DNA of 64,000 nucleotides, from the NCBI GenBank assembly GCA_902651635.1, contig CACRSC010000014.1, positions 306,441 through 370,440 of the forward strand, given 5' to 3'. The notes beneath the pieces were generated by a model. The model was not told the DNA's origin. It saw only the letters and a program-made list of their open reading frames with translations, and did not search any database. This document shows, piece by piece, positions 1 to 9,170 of this stretch. Every line of letters begins with the position of its first letter. The stretch's first letter is position 1. The DNA is from Mastigamoeba balamuthi. Lineage: Eukaryota; Evosea; Mastigamoebida; Mastigamoebidae. A program made the translations under genes and the position numbers.

Positions 1-578
1 ACCGAGGGCGCTGACGTGTCGGGGGCCGAGGGCGCCGGGCGCCTGGCGCGCTGCTTGCTCTGCCTGCCGGCGGGCCGCGCGTAGATGGCGAACTGCGAGC
101 TGCGGACGACGGCGCCCGGGGCGAGCTCGGCCTCGAGGACGACGAGGTTCGCCTGCAGGTGGCGCCCCGACGACGTGCAGACCGTCCGGATGCCCACCGC
201 GAAGCTCTCGACGCCGGGCGGCAGCGCGGCGGCCGCGCAGTCGGCGGCCACGTCGCGCGGCGTCGCGCGCGTCAGAACGACGATGCCGCCGCAGCGCGCG
301 CAGGGGGCGATGGGCTGCAGCGTCGACGCGCGGCAGACGCGCGCGCGCATCAGGGCGTCGACGACGTCCGAGACCTCGAGGCCGTGCGACGTGCGCCAGC
401 GCGTCGTCACCAGCAGCTCGGCGACGAAGCGGCGGTTCTGGTGCAGCACGCGCGCGTTGAGGCCCAGCACCGGCCCGCTCAGCGCCGCGAAGGCGCGCTC
501 CGAGCGGGACGGCACCTCCGAGGCCAGCACCGCCTCGTCTGACGTCAGCTGTGTCACGCCGTTGCGGTGGTGCATCAT
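1..578 (-). CDS. Family gene A, tandem copy, 3' end outside window
   Basis: Open frame from the start codon at 578 (a second in-frame ATG follows at 575) to the window edge without a stop, so the gene is partial. It is a close tandem paralogue of the gene at 1111-2181: the two agree over almost the whole stretch, including a Cys pair (CARCGG), the CTSSGRHLQ motif and the SSQFAIYAR segment. The two DNA sequences diverge right at the start codon, so similarity is confined to the coding part. It contains no intron in the visible part. It appears distantly related to the family members at 39-40, 56-60 and 63 kb. Function unknown; a DNA-binding role with a p53-like fold is a guess from motif order only. 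Confidence 0.7.
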   Translation of the reverse strand, partial: MMHHRNGVTQLTSDEAVLASEVPSRSERAFAALSGPVLGLNARVLHQNRRFVAELLVTTRWRTSHGLEVSDVVDALMRARVCRASTLQPIAPCARCGGIVVLTRATPRDVAADCAAAALPPGVESFAVGIRTVCTSSGRHLQANLVVLEAELAPGAVVRSSQFAIYARPAGRQSKQRARRPAPSAPDTSAPS

Positions 579-1110
579 CTCTCTGGCGGGGGGTGTGTGG
601 ACTGCGCCTCTTCTGCCTCTTCTGCCTTTGCCTTGGCTGCTTTTCTTTGAGACTGCAATTTCGGTTGCTGATGAGGGGCTGGTAGGCGTTTCCGCAGGTG
701 TGTTGTCTGGGGTATTTCGGGCTTTCCGGGGCGGGCCGGAGCGCGCGCGGGCGGCAGGGCGCACAGTAGGTGGCGGCGGTGACCAGGTTCGAAGGTGGAA
801 ACGTGCACTGACGGCCCTGCGTGCAGCTGCAGCGGCAGCAGAATCTGGTGGGCTCTTTCTGCCCTGTTTTGTGCTGGGGAGTTTTTTCTCTGCCTTTTTC
901 TGTGCCAGCACGAGGTGTCGTGTTCACAATTGATTGGGCTCCCCCACAAAGCCTGGTGAGTTTGAAAATTCGACGAGGCCAAAAATGAAAGCTGTCGCTG
1001 AGCCGTTGTTCACGCACAGCCCCTGCCTTCTTCTGAACACTGTGTCTAGCGTATGTGGGGCGGGGGGAGGGAAGAGAGAGCTGGTAATACAAAGGGGTGT
1101 GGGCTGTTGG
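579..1110. other. Spacer between the tandem family genes
   Basis: About 530 bases between the end of gene B and the start of gene A, both on the minus strand. Open frames here are not conserved in style and look like shadows of GC-rich DNA. It must hold the promoter of gene A and the 3' end of gene B. No further element seen. Confidence 0.5.
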
Positions 1111-2181
1111 CTACCAGCTGTTGACGAGGGCGAGATGGATGATCGTGCCGTCGCCGATCATGTCGCGGTTCAGCGGGTTCGGGATGCGGTTGCGCGCGAA
1201 GTGCCTCTGGACGACGGTCCCCTCGTGTGCCTCCTGCTGCGAGCGGTACCCAGACACGCATATGCACACGCCTGCGACGACACGTTTGTATGAGTGTTTG
1301 GTGGCGGGCCGCAATAAAAACAAGAGCGAGCGAAGTGGAAACGGAGACTGACCGTCAGAGACTGTGGTCTTCTGCAGCAGGAACCCCGGGACGTGCTGCC
1401 GCGTGACCTCTGCGCACATCTTGAGCCAGTGCATCCACGTCTCGGCCGACACCGTGAGCGTCTTGACGCCGACGACGAGGCTCAGCCCGCTGCTCAGCAC
1501 CGTCGTGGCCAGCGGCGACGGCACCACCGCCTGCTGCCCCTGCGACGGCCCCTCGGGCGTCCTCGAGGGCCCCTCTGGCGACCCCGCCATCCGCGGCGAC
1601 GTCGACGGCTCCGCTGCTGCGGGGGCGGCGTCGGTCCTGCCCCGCTTGCTCTGCCTGCCCGCAGCGCGCGCGTAGATTGCGAACTGCGAGCTGCGGACGA
1701 CGACGCCCGGGGCGAGCTCGGCCTCGAGGACGACGAGGTTCGCCTGCAGGTGGCGCCCCGACGACGTGCAGACCGTCCGCACGCCGGCCACGAAGCTCTC
1801 GACGCCCGGCGGCAGCGCTGCGGCAGGCGGCGTCGCCCCCGCGGGCTCTGCGGCCGCGTCGCGGGCCGTCGCGTGTGCGAGGACGACGATGCCGCCGCAG
1901 CGCGCGCACGTCTCGATCGGCTGCAGCGTCGAGGCCCGGCAGACGCGCGCCCGCAGCAGGGCCGCGGAGACGTCGGCGGGCTCGAGGCCGCGCGACGTGC
2001 GCCAGCGCGTCGTCAGGAGCAGCTCGGCGACGAAGCGGCGGTTCTGGTGCAGCACGCGCGCGTTGAGGCCCAGCACCGGCCCGCTCAGCGCCGCGAAGGC
2101 GCGCTCGGAGCGGGACGGCACCTCCGAGGCCAGCACCGCCTCGTCCGACGTCAGCTGGGTCGCGCTGCTGCGGTGGTGCAT
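1111..2181 (-). CDS. Family gene B, unnamed, possible p53-like fold
   Basis: Two exons, 2181..1353 and 1271..1111, give 329 residues. The 81-nt intron has GTCAGT and GCAG ends, and its removal joins VSDG to VCICVSGYR without changing frame. Order of parts: a strand-rich region (residues 20-70), the Cys pair CARCGG near 90, CTSSGRHLQ near 135, then SSQFAIYAR followed by a basic patch (AGRQSKRG), a Pro/Ser-rich linker, and a C-terminal region of about 110 residues that I do not recognise. The central motifs occur in the same order as in the spliced family copies elsewhere in the window. Gene A downstream is its tandem duplicate. Product unknown. Nuclear localisation is possible from the basic patch but not shown. 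Confidence 0.65.
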   Translation of the reverse strand: MHHRSSATQLTSDEAVLASEVPSRSERAFAALSGPVLGLNARVLHQNRRFVAELLLTTRWRTSRGLEPADVSAALLRARVCRASTLQPIETCARCGGIVVLAHATARDAAAEPAGATPPAAALPPGVESFVAGVRTVCTSSGRHLQANLVVLEAELAPGVVVRSSQFAIYARAAGRQSKRGRTDAAPAAAEPSTSPRMAGSPEGPSRTPEGPSQGQQAVVPSPLATTVLSSGLSLVVGVKTLTVSAETWMHWLKMCAEVTRQHVPGFLLQKTTVSDGQSPFPLRSLLFLLRPATKHSYKRVVAGVCICVSGYRSQQEAHEGTVVQRHFARNRIPNPLNRDMIGDGTIIHLALVNSW

Positions 2182-2832
2182 CGGTGCGCGCTGGGAGTTG
2201 CTTGCGGGTTTCTTTCTGTTCTTTCTGTCAGATTTCTTTCAGGCTGCAATGCTCAGTCACGGGAATCTGACAGTGCTCAGTATCATGGCTGTCGGCGGTG
2301 GTAAGCGAGCTTGGAATCAGCACGGACATTGGGTGTCGAGTAGTGTGGAAGCAACCAGACTCCACGCCCACTGGTCCTTGGCCATAAGAGGTATACGTAT
2401 ACCACTTGCGACATTAGGAACGTTTTGCGAAGAAGGGATCAAACGAAATGGTATGATGGAATGGGGTGGCGTGAGAGCGCACTGGCTTATTGAACCATCT
2501 GAAGGGTCCTCTGGGGTGAGATGTCGGTTAAGAACGCCGGGCTTTCTGTGTTCAAGCGAACCAATAAAAAATCCACGTCACCGTCTTCAGTCTGTTGCCC
2601 GTTTTTTTCTCGATGAGGCGTGCGCTCTCAGTCGAGGGGGGCGCATCGGGCGGCTCACTCCTCGCCCGCGGGCGGGCCTGAGAGGGGCGCCCCTGGATGA
2701 ATTTTCCTATGTTGATGTGTCGATGACGCCAACTATGACGCAATCGGTGCGCGGGCGTGGATTTTTTCCTGCCCCTGCTTTCCTTTCGGTGCTTTAGTCG
2801 CTCTAAGCTCCCCTTTGGCCTCAGCGTCGACC
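2182..2832. other. Divergent intergenic region with a perfect palindrome
   Basis: 650 bases between the start of family gene B (minus) and the start of eL32 (plus), so it should hold both promoters. It has lower GC than the flanking genes. The one striking element is the 14-bp perfect palindrome at 2390-2403. No RNA gene or ORF of substance is visible. Confidence 0.5.
2390..2403. promoter_or_regulatory. 14-bp palindrome
   Basis: GGTATACGTATACC is its own reverse complement and stands in the divergent spacer between two genes. Such a site could bind a dimeric transcription factor. No second copy was noticed. Confidence 0.25.
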
Positions 2833-3477
2833 ATGGTCAAGATCGTCAAGAAGAGGACCAAGACTTTCCCCCGCTTCCAGTCGGACCTCTGGAAGCGCGT
2901 CAAGGTCCCGTCACCCCACCCGCCGGCGCAGCGCCGCTCTCGCTGCCCCCGAGCTCTCTTTCTGACGTTATTTTGCCGCGGCGGTCCGTCTCTGTGGGGG
3001 TGGTCTCGTGCTGGCGCTGGGGGATGAGTAGCCGTCGTGGCGCAAGCCGCACGGTATCGACAACCGCGTGAGGCGTTGCTTCCGCGGGTCGAAGCTGATG
3101 CCCAAGATCGGCTACGGCAGCGCGCGCGCCACCAAGTACATGCGCCCTGACGGCAAGCTGACCTTCAACGTCCACAACGTCAAGGAGCTCGACCTCCTCA
3201 TGATGCACAACAAGACGTGCGCCCCATCTCTCCTCTCGCTCTCCTCCCTGCCGCACAGGTCTCCTGTGGTGGTTTTTCTGCCGCACTTGGTTTATTTGTT
3301 GCTGTCACTCGGACACTGACGCGCTGTGCCCGCCTGCGCAGCTACGACGCTGAGGTCTGCCACAACGTCTCTGGCAAGCTCCGCCAGAAGATCGCCGAGC
3401 GCGCTCGCGCCCTGGGCGTCAAGCTGACGTACAACCAGGCCAAGCTGAAGCTCAGGGAGAAGGCCAAGGCCAAGTAA
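2833..3477 (+). CDS. RPL32: Ribosomal protein eL32 (large subunit)
   Basis: Three exons, 2833..2904, 3032..3216 and 3342..3477, give 130 residues, the usual length of eL32. It opens [10 protein letters not shown], continues [14 protein letters not shown] after the first intron (the RNA-binding core of the family) and has the HNVKELDLL and [12 protein letters not shown] segments at the second junction. Intron 1 (127 nt) is phase 0 and intron 2 (125 nt) phase 2; both have GT-AG ends. The start sits in a good context (ACCATGG) and is preceded by a pyrimidine-rich stretch, as is common for ribosomal protein genes. It is a structural protein of the cytosolic 60S subunit. The call is secure. Confidence 0.97.
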
Positions 3478-3857
3478 ACGGGCCCGTCCCCTCAGCCTTG
3501 ACCCGCGCGTGGGCGTCCATTCTGCACGCTGGTCTTTGCTCGCAATTCCGAACAAAGTGGGAGTCTTAAAAGCACGAAATCCTGCACGCCTGCTGGCTCT
3601 GCGTGTGTGTCCCTACTCCTCCTCTCATCCATCCCCGCTATCCTGCGCGGTATAAGGAATTGAAGCGGTGTTGCATTGGCTTGGTTCTGTTTTTTGCGTA
3701 GGCGTGTTTAGTGGCGGGAGAGATGTGGCTAAGGCATGTTTGATTCTGTATGGCTTGGCACATTCGTCGGGGCGGCTGTCGGGCTCGCGGAGGGAACAAG
3801 GGGGGCTGGCGCTGTCGTCAACCCCGTGCGGCAGCTACTGGGGGCCTCCCCGCCACC
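3478..3857. other. Convergent 3' spacer
   Basis: 380 bases between the ends of eL32 and of the Rab gene. Only 3' UTR and terminator functions are expected; nothing else seen. Confidence 0.5.
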
Positions 3858-4873
3858 TTAGGCTGCCTCGCGCTCGGCGAGCTGGATGAGGCGGCGGCAG
3901 ACCTCGGTGAAGAGCTTCTGGACGCCCTCGCCCGTCTTGGCCGAGCACTCGCAGAAGATGGGGCGCTCGCCGCCGCCCTCCTCGATCTGGCGCAGGTACT
4001 CCATCGCCAGCTTGGTGGGCACGGCGCGCTCGGCCTCGAGGTCGAGCTTGTTGCCCGCGATGGCGAGGACGATGTTCGGCGGCGCCCTGACCTTGAGCTC
4101 GTCGACCCACCGCTTCATCGTCTCGAACGAGTCCTTCTTCGTGATGTCGTACACAATCACCGCTGCGCTCGCCCCGCGGTAGTACATGGGCGCCAGCGAC
4201 CTCTGCAAGCGGGAGCAGGGTCATTGGGTCGTTGGCTTCTGGTCAGCGCTTTGCGCTTCCCTCCTTGGGAGACGCCGGGGCAACAAAAAACGACAGCGGG
4301 GAACACTGCAATGCCAGGGGAAGGACATACGTAGCGCTCCTGTCCGGCAGTGTCCCAGATCTCGAGCTGCAGTATGGTGGCTGGGCGTTAGAGGGCGGCA
4401 AGACACCGCAGGGGTGCGAGGGAAAAGTGGTCACCTTGACTGTGCGCTCATCCACGGGCATCTTGTGAACCATGAACGCGGCACTGCACCAACCCACATG
4501 GCCCCACCCACCATCAGCAAACGGAACCCAGCACGGGAGATGCGTCTAGAAGTGTCTAGAAGCGTCGGGAAGCGCTCGGACCCGATGGTGGGCTCGACCT
4601 TGTCGGGGAAGGTGTTCTTGACAAGGCGCAGCACCACAGACGTCTTTCCTGTTGCCCGCAGCGCAGCGAAACCCGCCGGGTGACAGTGAGCACGCGGCGA
4701 GGCCGAGGGGGGAGGGGGTGTGTGTGCAGCACACCGGCGCTCATCTCGCCGAGCAGCACGAGCTTGACGCCGGTCTGGATCTTCTCGCGCAGGCGCGTCG
4801 CCTGGTACGTGCGGCCAGACGACACATTCGGCCCTGGCTGCTCGCGCGACGCCCGCGACCCGCAGTTGCACAT
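3858..4873 (-). CDS. Rab5-like small GTPase without a C-terminal prenylation motif
   Basis: Five exons (4873..4735, 4648..4582, 4483..4435, 4366..4331, 4202..3858) give 211 residues, all junctions in phase. P-loop GEMSAGKT at 42-49, switch region TIGAAF, WDTAGQE at 89-95, YYRG as in Rab5, GNKLD near 147 and ECSAK near 180. These place it in the Rab5/Rab22 group, which controls early endosome fusion. The protein ends LAEREAA with no Cys, so it cannot be geranylgeranylated; I looked past the stop and found no exon that would add a Cys tail. Instead it carries an N-terminal extension of about 35 residues that starts MCNCGS. Plant ARA6 (RabF1) is a Rab5 of the same plan, lipid-anchored through its N terminus, though it begins MG. 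The MCNCGS start could be preceded by an upstream coding exon, because a CACAG acceptor lies just before it. Confidence 0.9.
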
Positions 4874-5688
4874 TCGTCTCCTGTGGGCGAGCGGGTGCAG
4901 GCGCCGGAGAAGCGGTGAACGCGAGCGGAACCGCGGGCAGACTCGTGGGGGGGCGAAAAGGAACGCCGGTTGGCCTCTGGCCCCTGCAGAGCCCAACCCA
5001 AACACAACACAGGCACAGCACAGCTCGCACTGCGTACCTACCGAGGGAAAACTGAGAGGAGGTACTTCACTGGCCGGGCGTGCTGGACCAACTTAGTTGC
5101 GCCTCACTTGGGGGACCTGCGAGGCCCGGCGGAGACGCGGTCAGCGCGCGCGCACGCGCCCAGAGATGCGGCGAGACACGAAGCCCCGTCCCCCCACAGC
5201 CCACAGAGAGAGCAAGCGAAGAAGAAAAAGACAGAAGAAACAAAACAACGCGCAGTGCCCGCGGCCTGGACGCGGCAGCCCGCCGCAGAAGCGCGAGGAC
5301 GCACGTCCGGGCAGCGCAGGGCAGGCCCCCGGGGGCGAGGGGCGCGGCCGAGCGCCGCAGAGCGCGGGCGCAGACGAGTTTCTCCGGCGGTGGAGCCGAG
5401 GGGGGGGGCCACCGAGTCGGGAAAAAACCGAACGACGAAGCGGGGGAAAACGACGCAGCGAGGGGCCGGGGGCACCTGACGACACGCTGGCTGGGATCGA
5501 CAGTCGGCAACACGGCCAAAACCGAGACCACGGCGGCGCAGATTCGGAGGACAGCGACGGCGCGGTGACACACGCGGGCGGGAAGAAGAAACACTGATGA
5601 TGCAGATTCTGCGCGAGATAGATATTTTCCTCCCCGGCAACAAAACGAAGCGGCCTCCGGGTCTCCCACCGTCGCGGCCGCCCAAGCG
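4874..5688. other. Divergent spacer between Rab and GT8 genes
   Basis: About 815 bases holding two promoters. A 5' untranslated exon of the Rab gene could lie near 5050. A GATATTTT element stands 61-68 bases before the GT8 start. The several open frames are strongly biased GC noise. Confidence 0.4.
5621..5628. promoter_or_regulatory. GATATTTT element upstream of GT8 gene
   Basis: AT-rich GATATTTT about 65 bases before the start at 5689. Similar elements stand at a similar distance before several other genes in the window (see the finding on this motif). Confidence 0.3.
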
Positions 5689-6848
5689 ATGCACCGCAGG
5701 CTGCTGCTGCCGCTCTACGGCGCCGGCGACGCGCGCCAGGACTCGCAGAGGGGCGGGGCCGTGTGGCACGCGCTGCGGCGCCAGAACAAGCTCGTGCTGC
5801 TCGTCGTCGCCTGCGTCGCGTGGGTCGCCGTCTCCTCGCTCTCCACCGCGGCCAGGCAGCGCCCGCGCGCGCCCCCCACCGCGCCCGGGGCGGCCCCCGA
5901 GGCGTACGTCACGCTGGCGGACAGCGACGGGTACGCGCTGGGGGCAGCGGCGCTGGCGCAGTCGCTGCACGAGCACGGGGCGACGCGGCCGCTGTGGGTC
6001 CTGACGGGCAGCGGCGTCTCGGGCGCCAGCCGCCGCCTGCTGCAGGCGCTGGGCTGCAGGCTGGTCGACACGCAGCAGCTGGAGCTGCCGCGGGGGCTCG
6101 AGACCGCCGCCCAGCGGTGGGCAGCGGCGTTCGGGAAGCTGAGGCTCTACGAGCTGCCGCTGCGCAGGGCCGCGTTTGTCGACAGCGACGTCATCGCCGT
6201 CGCCCCCGTCGAGGAGCTCCTGTTCCCCGCCGGCGCCGCTGCGCAGCTGCAGGCCGCCGCGGACCCGCCGCAGGGGCGGCGCTGCCACGTGTACGAGCCC
6301 CGCGCAGGCGCCGCCGGGGCTGCAGCGCACGGGCAGTCGCTCAACAGCGGCGTCATGTCCGTCCGCAGCCCGCGGAGGGCCGACCTCGACAGGGCCCTGC
6401 GCGAGATACACCGCCTGGCCGCCGCCCGCGCCACCGCCAACGACCAGGACGTGCTCATGGCCCTCTTCCCCGACTGGTCCCCGCTCCCCTACCCCGAGAT
6501 CGGCGCCTACGGTGCGCACCGGGCGCTTCCCTGAGCCGCCCGTCCTCCTCCTCTGCTCGCTCTCACTCGCTGCTCACTGCTCGCTGGGCCCGGGGGTGGG
6601 TGGGTGGGTCAGTGCACGACTGCGAGTGCCAGGAGTGGGCGAGGGCGAGGACTGTGCACTTCACGGCGGGGCTGGCGGGGCTGCCCAAGCCCTGGGACGC
6701 GCGCAGGGGGGCCGCAGGCGAGGCTGTGCTGCCGCAAGGGACCCCCGCGTGCGTCAGGCGGCTGTTCCGCGTCTGGGAGGACACGCTGGCGCGCGCCAGG
6801 GCCAGGGCTGCGGCCGTCGACCCGCTCGCGCTGCAGGCGGTCGGTTAG
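5689..6848 (+). CDS. GT8-family glycosyltransferase, type II membrane protein
   Basis: Two exons, 5689..6511 and 6613..6848, give 352 residues; the 101-nt phase-1 intron joins EIGAY to VHDCECQEW. A short basic cytosolic tail is followed by one membrane segment (about 34-52), which is the topology of a Golgi transferase. The lumenal domain starts YVTLADSDGYALGAAALAQS, a glycogenin-like GT8 opening, and has the metal-binding DSD motif at 165-167, an LNSGVMSV motif, and VHF...KPW near 289-302, the usual C-terminal signature. Such enzymes use UDP- or GDP-sugars with Mn. Glycogenin itself is soluble, so a Golgi transferase (for example a xylosyl- or glucuronyl-type enzyme) is likelier. The acceptor cannot be told. 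Confidence 0.88.
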
Positions 6849-7573
6849 TGCACCGGACCTGAGCGGGTTACTGCAGTCGGGAAGCCGCACGGAATTCTGA
6901 TTTTCCTAAGCGTTTTCCTTTTTGGAGGCGCGGGTTTGTGCCGGGTTTCCACGGATATCAACCGAGACTCGCCACGACGCGCGCGCAGCGTGGGCCTGCA
7001 GCGCCGGACGAGTGCAGGAGAGTGTGGGGCTTTGTCTGCGTGTTGGTCTCCAGAGTAACGAACGACTACATTTCCATCGCTTTTTCCCTTTGTGTGCACG
7101 TTTTTTCCTGGTCTCCTAGACTCCAGAGACATTGGATTGCAATCCCATGACTGTCACGAGCGGCCTCTCCCGGTTTGCCCCGTGTGACCCACGGCCCACA
7201 CCTCTGTTCCCCCAGTATTGGGCGCCAATTTTCAAAAATAGGTGCAGCCAAATAAAACAACAGGGGTGGGGGCTCCAAGACTCCCCAGCAGGGAGGGCAA
7301 GCAGCCAGGGGACACCCGCACAGGGCACAGATCAGGGCTGGGGGGAACAGAAACTGCACACACCAACAGGCCCGAAGTACGGAAATCAGAGCCCCACGAG
7401 CGAGAGATTTTATTATTTTTCCACAACTGCTGTGGTGGTGCGACGACCCGAACCGAACCTACTCCGCAACTCACAGCCTGCCCCCCTCCCGCGGCAGCCA
7501 ACCCCCCGGACGCCCCCACCCGCAACCGCAGGAGATCCGCACCCCGACCGTTCTCTGACCACCCGGAGCGACG
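6849..7573. other. Intergenic region, head-to-tail genes
   Basis: 725 bases with lower GC near 7060-7130 and 7400-7430 (AT-rich stretch AGATTTTATTATTTTT), probably 3' UTR followed by the promoter of the next gene. No gene seen. Confidence 0.4.
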
Positions 7574-8962
7574 ATGCCGTGCTGCTGTTTCGGCGCCAAG
7601 AAGAAGCCTGAGGAGAAAAAGGAGGAGAAGAAGGACGGCGTGCCTCTGGCGCCCGCCGCCGGCACCCCGCAGTCCTCGGCGCCCGCCCCCGTCGTCATCC
7701 CGCCCGAGGGCGCGAAGCCCGACGCGCAGCCCGCGCGCAAGGGCTCGTCGTCGTCGTCCTCGTCCTCGTCCTCGTCGGACAAGGAGAAGAAAAACGCACC
7801 AGCAGCGGCAGTCCCGGCGGCCCAGGACGCCCCCACGCGCGTCGGGCTCGCCCCCGAGCCGCAGCCCCAGCCCCAGGCGCAGCCCCAGCAGCAGCCGCAG
7901 GCGGCCCAGGCCCAGGCCCAGCCGCCGGTCGTGATCGGGCAGCAGCAGGCGGCGGCGCCTGCACCGCAGCCGATGCCCGTTCGCGACCCGCTGGCGGGCG
8001 TGGAGCCCAGCCCCGTGCCCGTCGCCCACGTCGAGTCGTCGTCCTCGTCGTCGTCGTCGTCCTCCTCCTCGTCGGACGACGAGGACGAGCCCAAGCAGCA
8101 GGTGGGCGAGGCGGCGGTTCCTGTTCGCGGCGTCTTCACCGAGGAGCAGAAGCCCGCGCAGCTGCCGCAGGCCGCGCAGCCCCTCGTGCAGGCCGCCGCC
8201 GACGCCGGCGTACCCGTGCGCGGCGCCTTCGCCGAGGAGCAGCAGCAGCAGCTGCCCGTCGTCGTCGTGGAGGCGGTCTCTGCGACGCCGTCGTCGCACG
8301 ACACGAGCGACAGCGAGAAGGCGGCGCCCCAGCCGCAGGTCCAGGCCGACGCCGTGCCCGTCCGCGGCGCCTTTGTCGAGGAGCCCAAGCCCATGCCCGC
8401 CGCCGCCGTCCCCGTCGCCCCGACCGAGTCCTCGTCGTCGTCGTCCTCGTCCTCGGACAGCGAGTCGGAGAAGGAGCCCCAGGCGCAGGCGCAGGCGGCC
8501 GAGGTGGTCCCCGTGCGCGGCGTGTTCGCCGAGGAGCCCAGGCAGATGCCCGCGGCAGAGGCGGCGCAGGTGCGCGCGGCCGAGGAGCCCCACGCGGTGC
8601 CCGCGGCGGCGCAGCAGCCCGCCGAGGCGCCCGTGCGCGCGATGCTGCCCGAGGAGCCCAAGCAGATGCCCGCCGTCGTCGAGCCCGACGAGTCGTCGTC
8701 GTCGTCGTCGTCGAGCTCGTCGAGTGAGTCCGAGTCGGAGACGGTCTCCAAGTCGGACGCGGTGCCCTCGTCGTCCAAGAAGGAGGAGGACGCGTCGTCG
8801 TCTGAGGTGTCGTCGTCGGAGGTGTCGTCGTCCGAGGTCTCGACGTCGGAGGTGTCGACGTCGGCCGTCTCGACCTCTGCGGCCTCGGACTCGGAGTCGT
8901 CGTCTGACTCGTCGTCCTCGGACTCCGAGTCGGAGGACGAGAAGCCCAAGCCCAAGGCCTGA
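7574..8962 (+). CDS. Ser-rich repeat protein with N-terminal Cys cluster
   Basis: Single exon, 462 residues, no recognisable family. It starts MPCCCFGAKKKPEEKKEEKK: three adjacent Cys next to a Lys-rich patch, which is the usual picture of a palmitoylated, membrane-attached N terminus. The rest is low complexity: runs of 6-12 Ser interrupted by Asp/Glu (near 7745, 8034, 8430, 8692 and 8800-8930), Gln/Pro/Ala linkers, and a repeated motif PVRGxFxEEpK(Q)MPA. Clear copies start near 8116, 8211, 8356, 8509 and 8628. The acidic Ser tracts are good casein-kinase-2 sites. The regular motif and the intact frame argue for a real gene, but the long open frames on the opposite strand are just its shadow. 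Function unknown; a scaffold at membranes is a guess. Confidence 0.7.
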   Translation: MPCCCFGAKKKPEEKKEEKKDGVPLAPAAGTPQSSAPAPVVIPPEGAKPDAQPARKGSSSSSSSSSSSDKEKKNAPAAAVPAAQDAPTRVGLAPEPQPQPQAQPQQQPQAAQAQAQPPVVIGQQQAAAPAPQPMPVRDPLAGVEPSPVPVAHVESSSSSSSSSSSSSDDEDEPKQQVGEAAVPVRGVFTEEQKPAQLPQAAQPLVQAAADAGVPVRGAFAEEQQQQLPVVVVEAVSATPSSHDTSDSEKAAPQPQVQADAVPVRGAFVEEPKPMPAAAVPVAPTESSSSSSSSSDSESEKEPQAQAQAAEVVPVRGVFAEEPRQMPAAEAAQVRAAEEPHAVPAAAQQPAEAPVRAMLPEEPKQMPAVVEPDESSSSSSSSSSSESESETVSKSDAVPSSSKKEEDASSSEVSSSEVSSSEVSTSEVSTSAVSTSAASDSESSSDSSSSDSESEDEKPKPKA

Positions 8963-9170
8963 GCAGCAGCCCAACCAGCCCTGTGGATCCCCTTGGTGCC
9001 GCCGTGCACACCCGACTGATACACACGTCCTCTCCTCATCCCAATTCCGAATTCATACACAAACGCCCCCCACACCCAAAGGGCAAGCAAATGAAAGGAA
9101 CTGTACGGAGTTCTCCTAAGCGTGCGGGCCATACTACGTCGTTGTTTTCGCGTTTGCGTGGCCTGCCTTG

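Noticed and set aside
783-800. tRNA B-box-like GGTTCGAA
   Set aside because: No A box or cloverleaf could be drawn around it.
1393-2304. Long plus-strand frames opposite family genes A and B
   Set aside because: Arg-rich shadows; the minus frame is the one conserved between the tandem copies.
5104-5680. A further gene between Rab and GT8
   Set aside because: Frames are unsupported Arg/Gly/Ala noise with no splice or domain signal.
5104-6519. 471-codon minus-strand open frame
   Set aside because: Antisense of the GT8 gene and its promoter; the plus strand has the membrane segment, DSD motif and a consistent intron.
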